Assembly (NCBI GenBank): GCA_018398765.1
Contig: JAHBMJ010001029.1
Span: 53,199-117,198 of the forward strand
Length of the DNA: 64,000 nucleotides
Direction of reading: 5' to 3'
DNA from: Chromera velia
Lineage: Eukaryota; Sar; Chromeraceae
Of the stretch, positions 10,574-22,488 are shown in pieces. The notes under the pieces are model-generated. The model ran no database searches. It worked only from the letters and a program-made list of their open reading frames with translations, and had not been told where the DNA came from. The position numbers were made by a program, and so were the translations under genes. Each line of letters begins with the position of its first letter. Positions within the stretch are counted from its first letter, which is position 1.

Positions 10574-12955
10574 ATGATGACGGAGGTAGAGACGGGTGGC
10601 GGTGTGGTTTTTGCCTGCACTGGTGTGGAGCCTCGGGAGGGGCAGACGCTGGTGGTTGTTGGGAGCAGCTCTGAGCTCGGAGGGTGGGACGTGAGTCGTG
10701 GTGTCACCCTCCATCGAGTGAAGAACCCTGCCTTCCCAGGCGTGTGGATGTCCTTTCCAATGTTTCACAGTGCGTCTTCTCAAGTAAAGTTTCAGTTTGT
10801 GGTCGTCGGACCGACTGCCGATTCTTCGTCAGTTGGTGGCTCGTTGGGCGATGGTGGATCTCTGATAAATGCAGGTGTTTCCGAAGTCGCCTCAGCCCTC
10901 TCAGCAGCAGCTCCCACATACGGTCGAAGTGAGAACTCTTATGGCTGTGCGTGGGAGCCTTTGGGGTGTGGGTTGCGGGAGGTGGAGGTTGTCGATGGTG
11001 GGTTTGTGTTGTTTGGTGGGCGTTGGGGAGAGGGGGAGACACAGGTGACTCCATTGACACGGGAGGACATGGTGCAAGCACAGCAGGAACTCACCCAGAA
11101 CACTCTCGAAGTTTCCTCCATCTCCTCAGAAAATGATATCCAGACGGAGAAGGAGGGGAGGGAGAAAATGAGAGAGGGGAATCTCGCTGACATTACCGCA
11201 GAAGCTGACAAAGTGCCGCTTTCCCTTTCTACAGTGCCCTCTGCCCACTCACCTCCCTGTCCGACTTTCGCTTCCTCACAGAGAGGGAGGGGGAAGAGAA
11301 CCGAAATGAGACGTGGGACTGCTCAGCCTGTACAGACTAGAGCTGAGTTCCCTGCCTGCAAAAGCAGAGCATCGGGACAGGAGGGCGGGCCGGGTGGAAG
11401 TGGTGAAGTGCGAGATCAATCCGCTGCTTTCGCTGCAGTCGCTCGAGACACTCTGATGGCGTCTGTTGAGTCTGTCCAAGAAGGAGACGGTGTCCCTTCC
11501 CGTTGGGGAGGGGGCCGTTTTGAGATCCCCCCTGTGTCTGAGCGTCTGCAAGGAGGGGGGTATGGGGTGATGCAGGGGAGAAGGGGACACAGGGATTCTG
11601 ATCAGGCACTTCGATTCGCACCTGCAGCTTTGAAGAGAGGGTATGGGATGGGAGGGGAAGAGGGAGAGATGCTGGGAGGGAAGATTGCAGAGAATGCGAG
11701 TGGTTTGACGGGTGGATACGATTCTGTCTTCGTTCCTAGTCTGCTGGTCGGAAAGCGTCAGCAAATTCCCCGAGAGCCACCAGCAGAGGAGCGGTCGATG
11801 TCTGCTGTGGTTGAGGGTCCGAAACGTCGCCGTCTCTTATGTGTGTCCCCAGCCGTCTACGCATCCCACTCAGACATGAGGGGCGGCCCGGGTGCAGAGG
11901 CGTCAGTCAGAGAGAGAAGTCTCTCTACAGGTGTCTTTGCGACGGTCCCAAAGGAGCAGTCCCGTTCTCAGGAGAGCCGCGCCTCGTTTGACAGCGTCGC
12001 TCTCTCCCTCGGAGTGCATTGCACAAAGGCCTTCCAAGGTGACAGAGTGTGTAGATCAGTCGAAAAGGGCAAAATGGAAAGAAAGTCGACAGAAAGGGGC
12101 GGAGCGAGTGGGAACGGAAAAGGCGACAAAGGAGTTATCGATACGCGTTTCAAGTATCCTCACGTAGAGTTGCAGAAGTGCGAGAGGGCACAGCAGCATC
12201 ATGTGTGTGCAGCCGGGGCCAGGGGGAACATTGGACTGAGGGGAGGGGAGAAGAAGAGAGAGTGCACAGGGGAGGTCAAGAGGGATCGACAGGGAAATAT
12301 CCTCTGTCCGCATGGCCGCCGTTGCTGTCAGTGCAAGGAATGCGGAGGGAAGAGCACCTGTGAGCACGGTCGGCTCCGCTCTCACTGCAAGGAGTGCGGT
12401 GGGAAGAGCATTTGTGAGCATGGCCGCCGACGCACTCAGTGCAGAGAGTGCGGAGGCAAAGCCTTCTGTGAGCACGGCCGCCGACGCACTCGATGCAGGG
12501 ACTGTGGTGGTGCAAACATCTGTGAGCACGGTCGCCAGCGGAATTTGTGCAAGGAATGTGGGGGGAAGAGTATCTGTGAGCATGGCCGTCAGCGCTCCAT
12601 TTGCAAGGAGTGCGGGGGGAAGAGTATTTGTGAGCATGGCCGTAAGCGCTGTATTTGCAAGGAGTGCGGGGGGGCGAGTATCTGTGAGCACGGCAGGCAA
12701 CGATTTGAGTGCAAGGAGTGCGGAGGAAAGGGAATCTGTGAGCACGGTCGAAGGCGCTGTCAGTGCAAGGAGTGCGGCGGGAAGAGCATCTGTGAGCACG
12801 GTCGAAGGCGTGATCAGTGCAAGGAATGCGGAGGGGGGGGCATCTGTGTGCACGGTCGGCAGAAGTACAGGAGCAAGGACTGTGGGTGGAAGGAAGGGCA
12901 TGAGGCTGTGTTCATCGAAAGGAAGAATGACGGAGGCTGCAGGAGTGCAATCTGA
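10574..12955 (+). CDS. CBM20-like starch-binding protein with 18-residue Cys/His repeat array (paralog B)
   Basis: Single-exon, 793 residues from the ATG at 10574; an upstream in-frame ATG at 10511 would add 21 residues outside the CBM20 homology, so the internal start is preferred. Residues about 8-150 resemble CBM20: GGGVVFACTGV, LVVVGSSSELGGWDV, VKFQFVVV and a later CAWEPLGCGLREVEV. A long low-complexity linker carries a KRRR patch, a possible nuclear signal. After the shared GEVKRD motif come eleven 18-residue units with consensus CEHGRxRxxCKECGG; the first and last are divergent. The C-terminus is a short basic tail. It differs from paralog A in linker length and has an intact array. Domain order and divergent layout show the two genes arose by inverted duplication. 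Starch or glycogen binding is inferred from CBM20; partners are unknown. Confidence 0.86.
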   Translation: MMTEVETGGGVVFACTGVEPREGQTLVVVGSSSELGGWDVSRGVTLHRVKNPAFPGVWMSFPMFHSASSQVKFQFVVVGPTADSSSVGGSLGDGGSLINAGVSEVASALSAAAPTYGRSENSYGCAWEPLGCGLREVEVVDGGFVLFGGRWGEGETQVTPLTREDMVQAQQELTQNTLEVSSISSENDIQTEKEGREKMREGNLADITAEADKVPLSLSTVPSAHSPPCPTFASSQRGRGKRTEMRRGTAQPVQTRAEFPACKSRASGQEGGPGGSGEVRDQSAAFAAVARDTLMASVESVQEGDGVPSRWGGGRFEIPPVSERLQGGGYGVMQGRRGHRDSDQALRFAPAALKRGYGMGGEEGEMLGGKIAENASGLTGGYDSVFVPSLLVGKRQQIPREPPAEERSMSAVVEGPKRRRLLCVSPAVYASHSDMRGGPGAEASVRERSLSTGVFATVPKEQSRSQESRASFDSVALSLGVHCTKAFQGDRVCRSVEKGKMERKSTERGGASGNGKGDKGVIDTRFKYPHVELQKCERAQQHHVCAAGARGNIGLRGGEKKRECTGEVKRDRQGNILCPHGRRCCQCKECGGKSTCEHGRLRSHCKECGGKSICEHGRRRTQCRECGGKAFCEHGRRRTRCRDCGGANICEHGRQRNLCKECGGKSICEHGRQRSICKECGGKSICEHGRKRCICKECGGASICEHGRQRFECKECGGKGICEHGRRRCQCKECGGKSICEHGRRRDQCKECGGGGICVHGRQKYRSKDCGWKEGHEAVFIERKNDGGCRSAI
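12298..12890 (+). repeat. Tandem 54-bp coding repeat, paralog B
   Basis: Eleven 54-bp units encoding CEHG...CKECGG modules. Adjacent units in the middle are the most alike (SICEHGRQR, SICEHGRKR), pointing to recent local expansion, while the edge units are degenerate. Confidence 0.95.
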
Positions 12956-13151
12956 TCTCTCTTCCTTCTCAACAATGAACCTCGATTCTCCATGACATCC
13001 TTTCTTTTTCTCTCTGTCTTTCTGCATCTATTGATAAGCTGAGCAGAGGGGATGGGAGTCCGAGTATCACTGAAATAGGATGGAAGGGTGAATGTCCCTA
13101 ATTTTCGCACTGTATGTGAATAATCAGTACGTCAGTCCGTCTCTCTCTCTC

Positions 13152-13188
<37 letters not shown>

Positions 13189-15911
13189 GTCTGTCTGTCT
13201 GTATGGGAATTGGGACAGACATGTCTGGCTGCACGTTTCGCTGGTTGCGTCTCTGTCTTCGGCATGGGACCTGGTTGTGACTCAGAGGCAGTCTGGTTGT
13301 TTCTTTCCTTCCTTCCGTCCTGTCGTTGCGTTCACGTCCTTTCAGGTTGTGCGGTGGTTTCTTTTTGTTTGTTTGTACTTTGGGGCGCTTCCAACAATTG
13401 TGTACACGAGAATAGACAGACATACAGGATGACGACATATGCCTTCGTCCGTCTTTCCATTCTATCCCCTTTCTCTTCATTGTGTTCATGGTCATTCAAG
13501 TGATCGTCGTGGAAATCTGCATATCGCCTGACTTGGTGCCGGATGGATGCTCGATCTTTGTTCTTGTCAGTTGGACATTGAGTGTGAGACAGGGAAGGGG
13601 GGGGTGAGAGAGACAAAGTTCGTCGCCTTTCTCTTCACGCAGCAGTATCCCTTTTACATCCCTTCTCCTGTGGTTCGTCGTTAATTGTTTTTCTTCGACC
13701 CCATGCACGTGCACTTTGCGTGCGCAACATCGCGCAACCTGCTTGCTTGTCTACCACGTCGGATTGTCCCACTCTCCGTCAATCAATCATGCAATTAATG
13801 CGTCCAATTCTTCTTCTGTACGTCGAAACTTGTGTCTACCGATGTGTACAAGGAATGCTGCCTCTGGTTGCTGCGGGGGTTGGTCTTTTTACGTGTCTGT
13901 CTGTCTCCTGTTCGAGGAGGCGGCCATCTATTGGTTTTTTGAAATGCGTGAATGCGTGTGCGCATTGCGAATGCTTGGAACGATGCCATCGGATCCCTCC
14001 TCTGCATCAGTCGGTCTGCATGTGGATGACGTTGTTCTGCTTCTCGCAGGCGTGTATGGAGAAGAGTCTGACTCGGTCGGGTCGTTTTCTTCTCCCAGTT
14101 TCTCTCCTAGTCTCTCTCAAGCTTAAATGTGCAAATGCATGTTTGTTTTGGTGTCTCGCCTCCAGGCGGCTCCTTGTACATAAACCTAAAAGGATGACCT
14201 AACCAGCTAATTAATTCAACAACTTTAAAGCTTGATATATATATCTTTGCATGCAGATCACGCCTAGTCATATGTGTAATTTATCATATTAAGTGAAATT
14301 TTGAAGAGGATTCAACTTGAAGATCGATTGTTTGACTAGTTGTTTGATTTATTGATTTAGGATTGACTTAAGATTAGTAGTAGGAGTAATGTCCGGAGGA
14401 TTAGCCTCAGGCCGTTTCCCACCCCAATGCCGAATATTCGATGTACGGCTTCTATAGCCTAGCTTCTAGCAAAAGCGCCTAGATGCATTCGATGATCATT
14501 TTCGATCGAGTAATACATAATTGTAAACTAAGTTTTTATGAGATATTTTCTGTAATTTGTTTGAATAAACAATCGATCTAGCAATTAATTGCATTTTAAT
14601 TTATATTTTCAGACACAGTTCAGCTTATCTCTCTACTAGTTTCTTTAGTTATTTCTCACTTTAATTTAGACCTAGTTAGGAGGTCAATCTGACTCAATCA
14701 CTGTAGGTCAATGATACCGTCAATCATCTGATTCTGTGTGTTCATCCAAGAACAGTGCTTCACACCTAGCTTCACGCACAGAAGTGTTATGCTGTACAGT
14801 CTGTAGTCTGCCATTGAATGGCAGTGAAGGTGAAGTACACAGTCGTTCTATCGATCATGACCCTTTGATTCAAAGAAAAAATTCAAAAGAATATTTGGTA
14901 CGTGATGGTCGAAATTAAAAGGCTCGCATAGGTGAGGGTAAAAGTGCAAGGTCGATGAGACTCATTTACGCCAATTAACCTGATAGAAGGAGATCAGGCC
15001 GAAAGGGGAAAAGAAGGAACGAACAGGCTGGAAGGCTAAGCCAAGAAGCGAGGAAGATGAAAGTAGTGGGTGCATGGGAAGAGGATGCAATCACGACGAC
15101 AGGAAGAAAATTAACCGGAGTGTTTCCTTTTTTGGCTCCCCTCCCTTTGAAAGACCTACCTAGAGACGTGCCCACACGGATCTTCCGATATCTTCATTGT
15201 CCGTGCGTTTTGAAGGGATCGAGCGTATTGATCACCTCAAGTGCTGCACGATGTCTCTCTCTCTATTTCTCTTCCCCCATGTATCTATTTTTTTTGTTTG
15301 TTTGAAGAGAGTCTAATTAGGAGGAAAATGAAGAGACACAACTTGAACTAAGTAGGTCATCCCGATAGATCACTTCTTTGCTTCACCCGATTGCTTTTGG
15401 GACCAAGCATCGAGTGAACGCACGAAGTCTGCATGTCTGAGTGTGTGTATCTACCAGAGGTTCAATCGACGCCTCCACTCTCCATAATCAGAAGAGGCTC
15501 CGTCTGAGACACACAACTGTCTTCCTTCCTCCCCGAAAATAACAAAACACCTTCTTTCCTTCCTTCCTGGAGCCAGTGAGTGCCTTCATTTTCGACCCCC
15601 TCCAAAGAAAGCAACGCGATTAAACTCCTACCAAGAGTGATCTTCTTAATCAAACAGACAATTGCATCCACTGTCAACAGTTTTTCAGTTATTCTGTCCC
15701 GACCCTCTCTCTCTGATTTTTCACAACACCCGATGACACATATAGACCCCTGCAACCCCACCCAATCAATTACCAGAAAAATCGTCAGACAGACAGTCAG
15801 AGAAACTTCCCGTGACCTCACTAACCCTCCTTTTTTCAAAGTCCTTCTGCCATACATGCACAATGTCATAAATGCACATGAATGCAGGATGCGATAGGAA
15901 TAAAATGAATG
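12956..15911. other. Intergenic region, no supported gene
   Basis: Contains a CT/GTCT microsatellite at 13139-13203, an AT-rich island (about 14200-14700) and several short open frames without family resemblance or paired splice signals. A minus-strand frame at 15462-15869 is helix-like but has no recognisable domain, and I do not call it. Confidence 0.55.
13139..13203. repeat. (CT)n/(GTCT)n microsatellite
   Basis: Pure CT dinucleotides followed by GTCT tetranucleotides, just downstream of paralog B. Confidence 0.95.
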
Positions 15912-16778
15912 CTACTGCCGTCTCCTTGCAGTTGTCCCTCCCCCCCCCCCCGACATCGCCATCACACTCGCCCCAACCTGAGCGAGCCGTGACGCATCTC
16001 TCCCCCTTGCGGACGGCAAAGGTTCCCTGTCTCGTCCTACTACAGACTCACGACCTCCCCGTGCTGTCATCGCACCTGATTTCGCTCCAGCCTCCCTAGC
16101 CGCAGCTGCCGTTGCACCCAACACCCCATGTCCAGAAGAGGTCAAAGGTGTCTTCCGACGGTGGTCATCCCGCTCGGCTCCCGTTGACCGTTCCCGCGTC
16201 ACTGGACCCCCGCTGTGCGTGCTGTCGGTCCGACGGGTCCTCGGGCCCTCTGCTACTCCTACTCCTTGGTGGTGTGGGTGTAGTTCTCCTGCTAATACTT
16301 CATCGTTCAACGTGTACTGTCGAGACTCCGACCGACGTTGGGGGTGAGGAGCGGCATTTGAAGCCTCTGGACTCCGCCCATTCCCGTCTCTTTCCTGGTG
16401 TTTCCCTGATGTTGAGAGAATATCACGACCTGAGTCGGCAAATTTAGTGTGACGGGTGGGTGGGGCTACAGGTGCAGGGCCTGCAGCTGCTGGTGCTATT
16501 GTCGGGCTGGTAGTCTCTCTGTCCGCCTTCCTCTCTGCTGGAAAGGAAACAGGCCTGTTTCTAGGTGTGGGCGTCCCCACGCCTTCTGAATCGTATCCTG
16601 CCGCTCTGGATATAGGCCTCGATACCGCTCTTGCATGGTTGGCTGGGAATGTGTGGAGCATTCCGGCCCCTGTTGGCAGGTTGACGTGGTCCCTCTGGCT
16701 AGAGGGGGACCCTGTGGGGACGTCCGTGTTGGCAGACACGCACGCCAAGGAGGGATTGCTTAGATCGACTGCATTCAT
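15912..16778 (-). other. Probable C-terminal disordered tail exon of the KHA-like kinase
   Basis: Open for 288 codons on the minus strand with a possible acceptor (tgaatgcag) near 16769. It is rich in Ser, Pro, Arg, Thr and Ala, with no domain, and contains several basic-plus-Ser sites. It could instead be a separate small gene; assignment to the kinase rests on strand, spacing and the lack of another start. Confidence 0.4.
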
Positions 16779-17375
16779 CCATCAATGATTCATCCACTCA
16801 TTCATTCATCCACGCATTCATCGATCGATTCTTGATTCGTGTTTTCACGCTTCCATCAGAGGAGGGAAAAAATCTTTCAACACACTCAGAACCACAACAG
16901 ACATGTTCAAAGGAGTCTGAAACTCTTGTAGAAAGGAACTGACAAACAGTATTATAATGCTCAGAGCTCTCTCCAGCCACACACAGCTTCTTGCTTGAAG
17001 AGTTCCAGGAGTAACAATACGAAGTCGTTGAATGAAAACCAAGAAACCAAATGAGACATTTACTGAAGCTCTGAAGGTCATGCAGCTGCAGCGTGCACTT
17101 CTCGAAAAGCTGGGTTGGTCGGCAGGTGTCCTCGTACTTCAAGTTGGACTGGGGGTCCTTTCCAAAAAGAAGGGAAGCAAAGTAAGCAAGCCATTAGACG
17201 GAATTACTAACTGATAGACAGTCAAAGAGGTCGGAAAGACACACATACATACATATATACACACATGCATACATTCTTACATACATACATACATCCATAC
17301 AGACCTGTGCAGACTCTTGGTGTTGTTGCCCCAAGGCTCTGTTGCCTCACCCAGGGGTCTGCCAGAATCTGCACA

Positions 17376-17427
<52 letters not shown>

Positions 17428-17707
17428 CATTCTGAGAGACGGGAGTGAGAGAATGAGAGTGATCGAGAGAGGAAGATAATGCAGGCATGGGCACTCATTC
17501 GGACGGACATGTCTCACTGTGTGTGTGGCCAACTTCACGCGGGAGTGTGTGACTTTTCGACCAATTGACTCTCTAATTCACTGATAGACTCTCTGCCTGA
17601 CAGACTCTCTGACAGACTGCCTCACTGACTAACTGACTGACTGACAGACTGACTGACTGCCTGCCTGCCTCACTAACTGACTGACTGACTGACTGCCTGA
17701 CAGACTA

Positions 17708-17741
<34 letters not shown>

Positions 17742-20700
17742 GTCATTAACATGCGGTCTCTTGATTGGATCTACAGTGAGAAGGAGGGTGATGGCGTTCT
17801 GGAGGGCAGTCGAGATGCCGTCCCGGAACTCGATGCCTCCCTGCAAGCAAACCAAACCAACGAGCACGGATGCCGAGAGCACAGGGAGGAAAGAGAAAAT
17901 CCAAACGTGTCACACCAACCAGAGGACGAAGAGCCCGTAATGGCGTCGGAAGAAATGTTGGAAGAGAGATGTGCACAGAGAACCGAATGAGGCAGACCGA
18001 TGTCAGGCAAGAGGTCAAAACAAAAAGCGCCGATACGAAGCACGAGGCCGCCCGAGCATTGAAGGGAGAAGCTGAGAAGATGAAGAAGCACGGTAGGCAG
18101 AATCAGAAAGTCTTATGCTGCTCTCTCTGATTGCTCTTTCAAATTCACATGTCTACAACTAATTGCCACAAGGTCCTGATAGTCATTATTAGTTTATTCA
18201 GGTACATGAGAAATCCGAACCACCCCCGACGGACCCTTTCAATTTTGTCACACGTCACTTTGTCCGGCGTGTTGAAGGGAAGAACTCCGTGAGTCATCGC
18301 AAACAGAATGACACCTGCATGTAGCGAGACAACACATTATATTCCTTCTTTAAAATTCAACTTCTAGGGTCGCAGCGATCCATCTCAAGAAACAAAGTCT
18401 TCACAAAAAACAAAAAAAACAAGGGGGTACAATCTTGTAGATAAATAGGCGAAGGTGCCAGCAAGTGGGGTGAACGCAGAAGACCACATATTTGCCCAAC
18501 CAACCCAAAGCACCTGCAATCAACCAATCACTCAATCAATGCCCACGGGAACTTCCTTCCTTCCTCGCTCCTTCCATCAAGGCACTCACCCACCCACCTA
18601 CCTAATGCCCAGACGTCGAGTTTGTACGGAGAGAAGTCCGAAGAATTCCCCTTCCAGACCTCAGGTGCCAGGTAGGCCTCTGTGCCTCCTTCCGTCTTGG
18701 TCCGCTCACTCTCGGCCACAAAGTCCTGCATGTAGGGGGNNNNNNNNGGGGGGGGGGGGGACAACAAGAAAGAAAAGAAGATCGTTTGTGCTTTTCCAGA
18801 GGCACAAGGGGAGAGTACAGAGAGAGGAAGAACGCTCTTTGCACATTCTCCTTTACCTTTCTCCCGGTGCGACCTCGATCCATGCACCTCTCTCCATTCG
18901 CGGCTTCTTCAAAACCAAGAATCAGGATTCGCCCTCCATCTGCGCCTTGCCTTGACAGACCGACCGACCGACAGACAGACAGACAGACAGACAGAGAGAC
19001 AGACAAAGAGACTGACGCTAAGACCAAAGTCCGCAATTTTGCATTTGAATTCTTCGTCCAAGAGGATGTTCTCCAACTTCAAATCTCTGCAAGCACACAA
19101 GCGGTCGGTCAGTGCTATTAAAAAAAGCGCTTAGTTGCTGTACGATGAGAGACGAGATGAAAGAAGTATAAGGCGGCGGGGTCACTCGAATAGTTTCTGT
19201 AAGCCCTTCTGTCTGTGCCTATGAGGGACACTCCCATAATCATCATCATACGTCATTATTGTTGGCTGGTCTGTAAGCCATCATGCAATGCATGCGTCTA
19301 GGGTAATGCTTTATTACCCCATTGCCAGACCGGTATTCCACACAAAGTGGGAAGAAAACTCCGCTAGCTAAACGTACTTCAACCTAGGCGCACTCAACGC
19401 TGAACGAATCATGCTCACCTCACATCGCCACCAGCCCTCCCATGCAAAACACAAAGAGCGACAGCCAATGCATTCGTGAGCTTCCAGCCTGTCTCAATCT
19501 TCTCACATGTCTCCGGTAAACGCGTGTAGCTTTGGGTTGTGTCTCTTTGTCAGGCTCTCTCTCTATTGCTTGTCCTTTTCTGAGAATCTCTATTCATTCT
19601 GTCCTTTTCTGAGAGTCTCTATTGTGCATTTTGTCCCTCTATCTGCCTACCTCATTTGTTTCTGGGTCGCCGTCTGCTTGCTTCTCTGTCTCTTGACTCT
19701 CTCACTCACCTGTGTACCACGTTTTTTGAATGACAGTAGTGGACGGCCTTCACGATTTGGAGAAAGAACTTTCGGGCCTCTGCACACACGCACAGAGAGA
19801 CGAGACAGGCACACAGGGACGTGAGCGCATGTGCCCTCTCTTAGCTTGAAACACTTTCTTAGCTGGTGAAGAGCTCACTTGCTTTTCTCGAAGGAACGGC
19901 TGTGGTTACTGTGCTCATTGCATTCTTGAATTTCACAGCAACATGAAAACCTTCCCCTCGTGGCTGCATGCAGGTCGGGATGTCTGGAGACGGAGGGAAC
20001 GACTGCGGTGCCATGAAGGCTGCCAGAAGAAGCAACCAAGTGGAGACTTTTTGGGGCCCTGAAAGAAACGAATCGTGGAGAAAACGGACACAAAAAGACT
20101 GAAAGAAATGCAACATGAAAAACGTATACAGACCTCCGAACAGAAAACACAATCGTGAGATACCAAACAAACAAACAAACAAACAAACAAAAAATCCACC
20201 CACCGTCTTCATCAAGAAATTCCCTCTCGGCGACATACTCCCGTAGTTCGCCTGAGGGAACAAACAGAGAGATACAGTGGTGCGACAATGCAAGAAAAGT
20301 GAGCGGCAGACAAAATCTCGTGAAATGACGAACGCAGAAATCCACATCTGCTCGCACATGGGATTTGCTTCCCGCGTTTGTTCGAAGAAGATAAATCAGG
20401 TCACTTTGATGGTTATCCGCGGGCAAGGCGATGGGCAATCAAGCGGGAGAACAATCAATTTTGAAGACAGCAGATGTTCATCTGTATGAAACGCCCACAC
20501 GGTTCCCCTTGTCTGTGAATATCATCACCGCATCTTGCACAGAAAAGACCCACACCCACACTTACCATTGGGAGCAAACTCGAGGACGAAGCAGATGTAC
20601 GCAGGGTGGTCGATCACGTCGAGCATCTCAATCACGTTCTTGTGACTCAGGTCTCGGAGGGCCTGCAAGATCGCAGGGGAAAAAGCAAGGAAAGAGATGT

Positions 20701-22282
20701 GGGAGGAGCAAAATGTGAAAGAGGAATCGTCAGACAGAAACATGGCAAAGAATTGGTTCTATCTTTTGAATCTGGTCTTCTGTAACTGTATTGGTGGTGC
20801 CTTTTTTTTTTTTTCACGGTTTCAAGCATCTTCAAGGTTCCAATCAATGCAACTGAAGCACTTGCAGAAAGAACACATGCAGCCGATCATCGATCGACTT
20901 GCCTGGATCTCGATGAACACCCTATCGACGTCTGAGATCTCTCGGAACTGCCGTTTCGAGATGAACTTCATCGCCACTGTGCGGCCTGCACAAAGAGAAG
21001 AAAGGTGGACTCAGACAGAACCATCGAAAGAGCAGGAAGAAATCAATGCTTGCGTCATACAACATCCGCACAAGCGTACAGCTGGGAAAGACGTGTGACT
21101 TGCTGGAATCAAAACGCGTTGGAGACTCAGCTGGGCGAATGATCTCTCAACGCGTCTTTGGTGAGAAAGGCACATTCAAATGAGAGAAAAGAACTGACAC
21201 CGCCATCGAATGAAGAAAGAACCGACCTGTCTCGAGATGCAGAGCTTTCATCACCTTGCCAAATCCGCCCTCACCCAGCTTTTTCTGTACCATGTACCCT
21301 CCAATCACTTGCTCTGCAGGAAGTGGAAGCATCACACAGTGTGAGTGAGGCACCGAAGCGGCGTTTCACTTTGCGTGTAGCAAATGGGGACGTTCAGCAC
21401 GGCTGACGAATTACGGGCAAGAAGACCGATGCAAACATTACATTGAAACAGAGAGCCAGAAGGTGAGTAAGAATTCCAAGGGAACGCAAAAAACAAGAAC
21501 CTGTCGAAGAAAAGAAAATACCACTGCATGGAGTCTGGAACTTAGAGAGAAAAAAGCGCTGGCTGACCTTCTCCTGCCCCTCCCCTTGCAAAGCCTTCGC
21601 CAGCAGAGATGTGCACGACCTGCAACCCCAAACCACATGCAGAGCTCAATATCAGAGAGAGAAAAGGTGCACATCCTGCCTGTCTGCCTTCTGCCTTGAC
21701 TCACTCGCGCAACCACCAGAGCAAACAACCATCCATTCATGCACAATTCTATGTATGTATATATGTATGTATATATGTACTGCCCTGTCCTCCCACCCGC
21801 TGACTCACTCACTGCCTCACTGACTGAACGACAAACCACAACGAAAAGTCTACAGCAAACAGTAGGCTGGCTATGCCAACAACATGCTGCCTCCAATAGA
21901 CACAGAGTTCGACACACAAAAATTGACTGACCTACCTACCTCATCGTCAAGCACGGCATCGAGATCGAATATCTCTTCGCCAGACGACAGGAACGCGCGT
22001 GCAGGCGCTTCTGCAGAAAGAAAAAGAAACATAACTAATCATCGCTGGAAGAGTGAAGCGCTTCAGAGAAGACGGACGAGGCGACTCACCCATTTTCAGT
22101 TTCTGTCCAGCTGTTGCCAAAAGTTCCTGTAACCTTGAACGAGAACTCAATTTGATAGAGATGGGCTCTGACCCTGAACTGCCTACCCCATTTTTGACGA
22201 TGATGACCCGCTTTGTGTCGCTGTCTGTCGCCCCTCCCCCCACAGGACCACCAAACTCGAAGTCTGGTACCCCTCCAAACAT
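15912..22282 (-). CDS. Serine/threonine protein kinase with N-terminal KHA/doublecortin-like domain
   Basis: Exons, in transcript order: 22282-22090, 22010-21940, 21619-21568, 21313-21227, 20985-20903, 20662-20566, 20251-20204, 19779-19710, 19086-19017, 18725-18602, about 18306-18190, and about 17850-17750; phases agree through exon 10. Residues about 15-100 form a ubiquitin-like KHA or doublecortin-type domain (KRVIIVKNG, RLQELLATAGQKL, EEIFDLDAVLDDE, VVHISAGEGF). The kinase domain follows with intact catalytic motifs: GEGGFGKV, VAMK, HRDLKLEN, DFG, YLAPEVW, DVWALG and DPIKRP. This favours an active CAMK/CIPK-like enzyme. Probable further exons are 17151-17061 (helical) and about 16769-15912, a 280-residue disordered Ser/Pro/Arg-rich tail ending at TAG/TGA near 15912; these two are inferred. 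Intron 5 has a GC donor. The exon 11 to 12 phase is unresolved. The KHA fold could mediate dimerisation or, if DCX-like, tubulin binding. Confidence 0.85.
17376..17745. repeat. (CA)n/(GA)n and (ACTG)n simple repeats in kinase introns
   Basis: (CA)n then (GA)n at about 17376-17424; a long (ACTG)/(TGAC) tetranucleotide tract at about 17590-17742. On the minus strand the second tract begins directly at the donor of the last kinase-domain exon as repeated gtcagtcagt. Confidence 0.9.
18740..18747. other. Assembly gap (run of N) in kinase intron
   Basis: Eight undetermined bases within a G homopolymer, in the intron between the DFG exon and the activation-loop exon. It does not affect coding sequence. 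Confidence 0.98.
18956..18997. repeat. (ACCG)n/(ACAG)n microsatellite
   Basis: Tetranucleotide tract inside a kinase intron, just downstream (minus strand) of the DFG exon donor, reading gtctgtctgt on the transcribed strand. Confidence 0.92.
20165..20193. repeat. (ACAA)n microsatellite
   Basis: Short tetranucleotide tract in the kinase intron between the exons encoding REFLDED and EARKFF. Confidence 0.92.
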
Positions 22283-22450
22283 CTTCCTTCCTTCAATGTC
22301 TCAATGAAGCAGACGTGCAACCTCACACGTGCACCCCCTCCTCCCACGTTTCCTTTTTTGCACTTGACTCGAAGAAATGCGGTTCCGACCCTCTTTTCAC
22401 GGACAGGCTTTGCAACTCACTGAACGGCTTCATGAGGGGACACTTCAGAC

Positions 22451-22451
<1 letters not shown>

Positions 22452-22484
<33 letters not shown>
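22452..22484. repeat. (AT)n microsatellite upstream of the kinase
   Basis: About 16 AT dinucleotides some 170 bp upstream of the kinase start codon. Confidence 0.95.

Positions 22485-22488
<4 letters not shown>

Noticed and set aside
12056-13027. 323-codon minus-strand open frame
   Set aside because: Antisense of the paralog B repeat array; open only because the unit is a multiple of three.
15462-15869. 135-codon minus-strand frame as an extra kinase exon
   Set aside because: Lies beyond the stop of the presumed tail exon, with no phase-compatible junction and no family resemblance.
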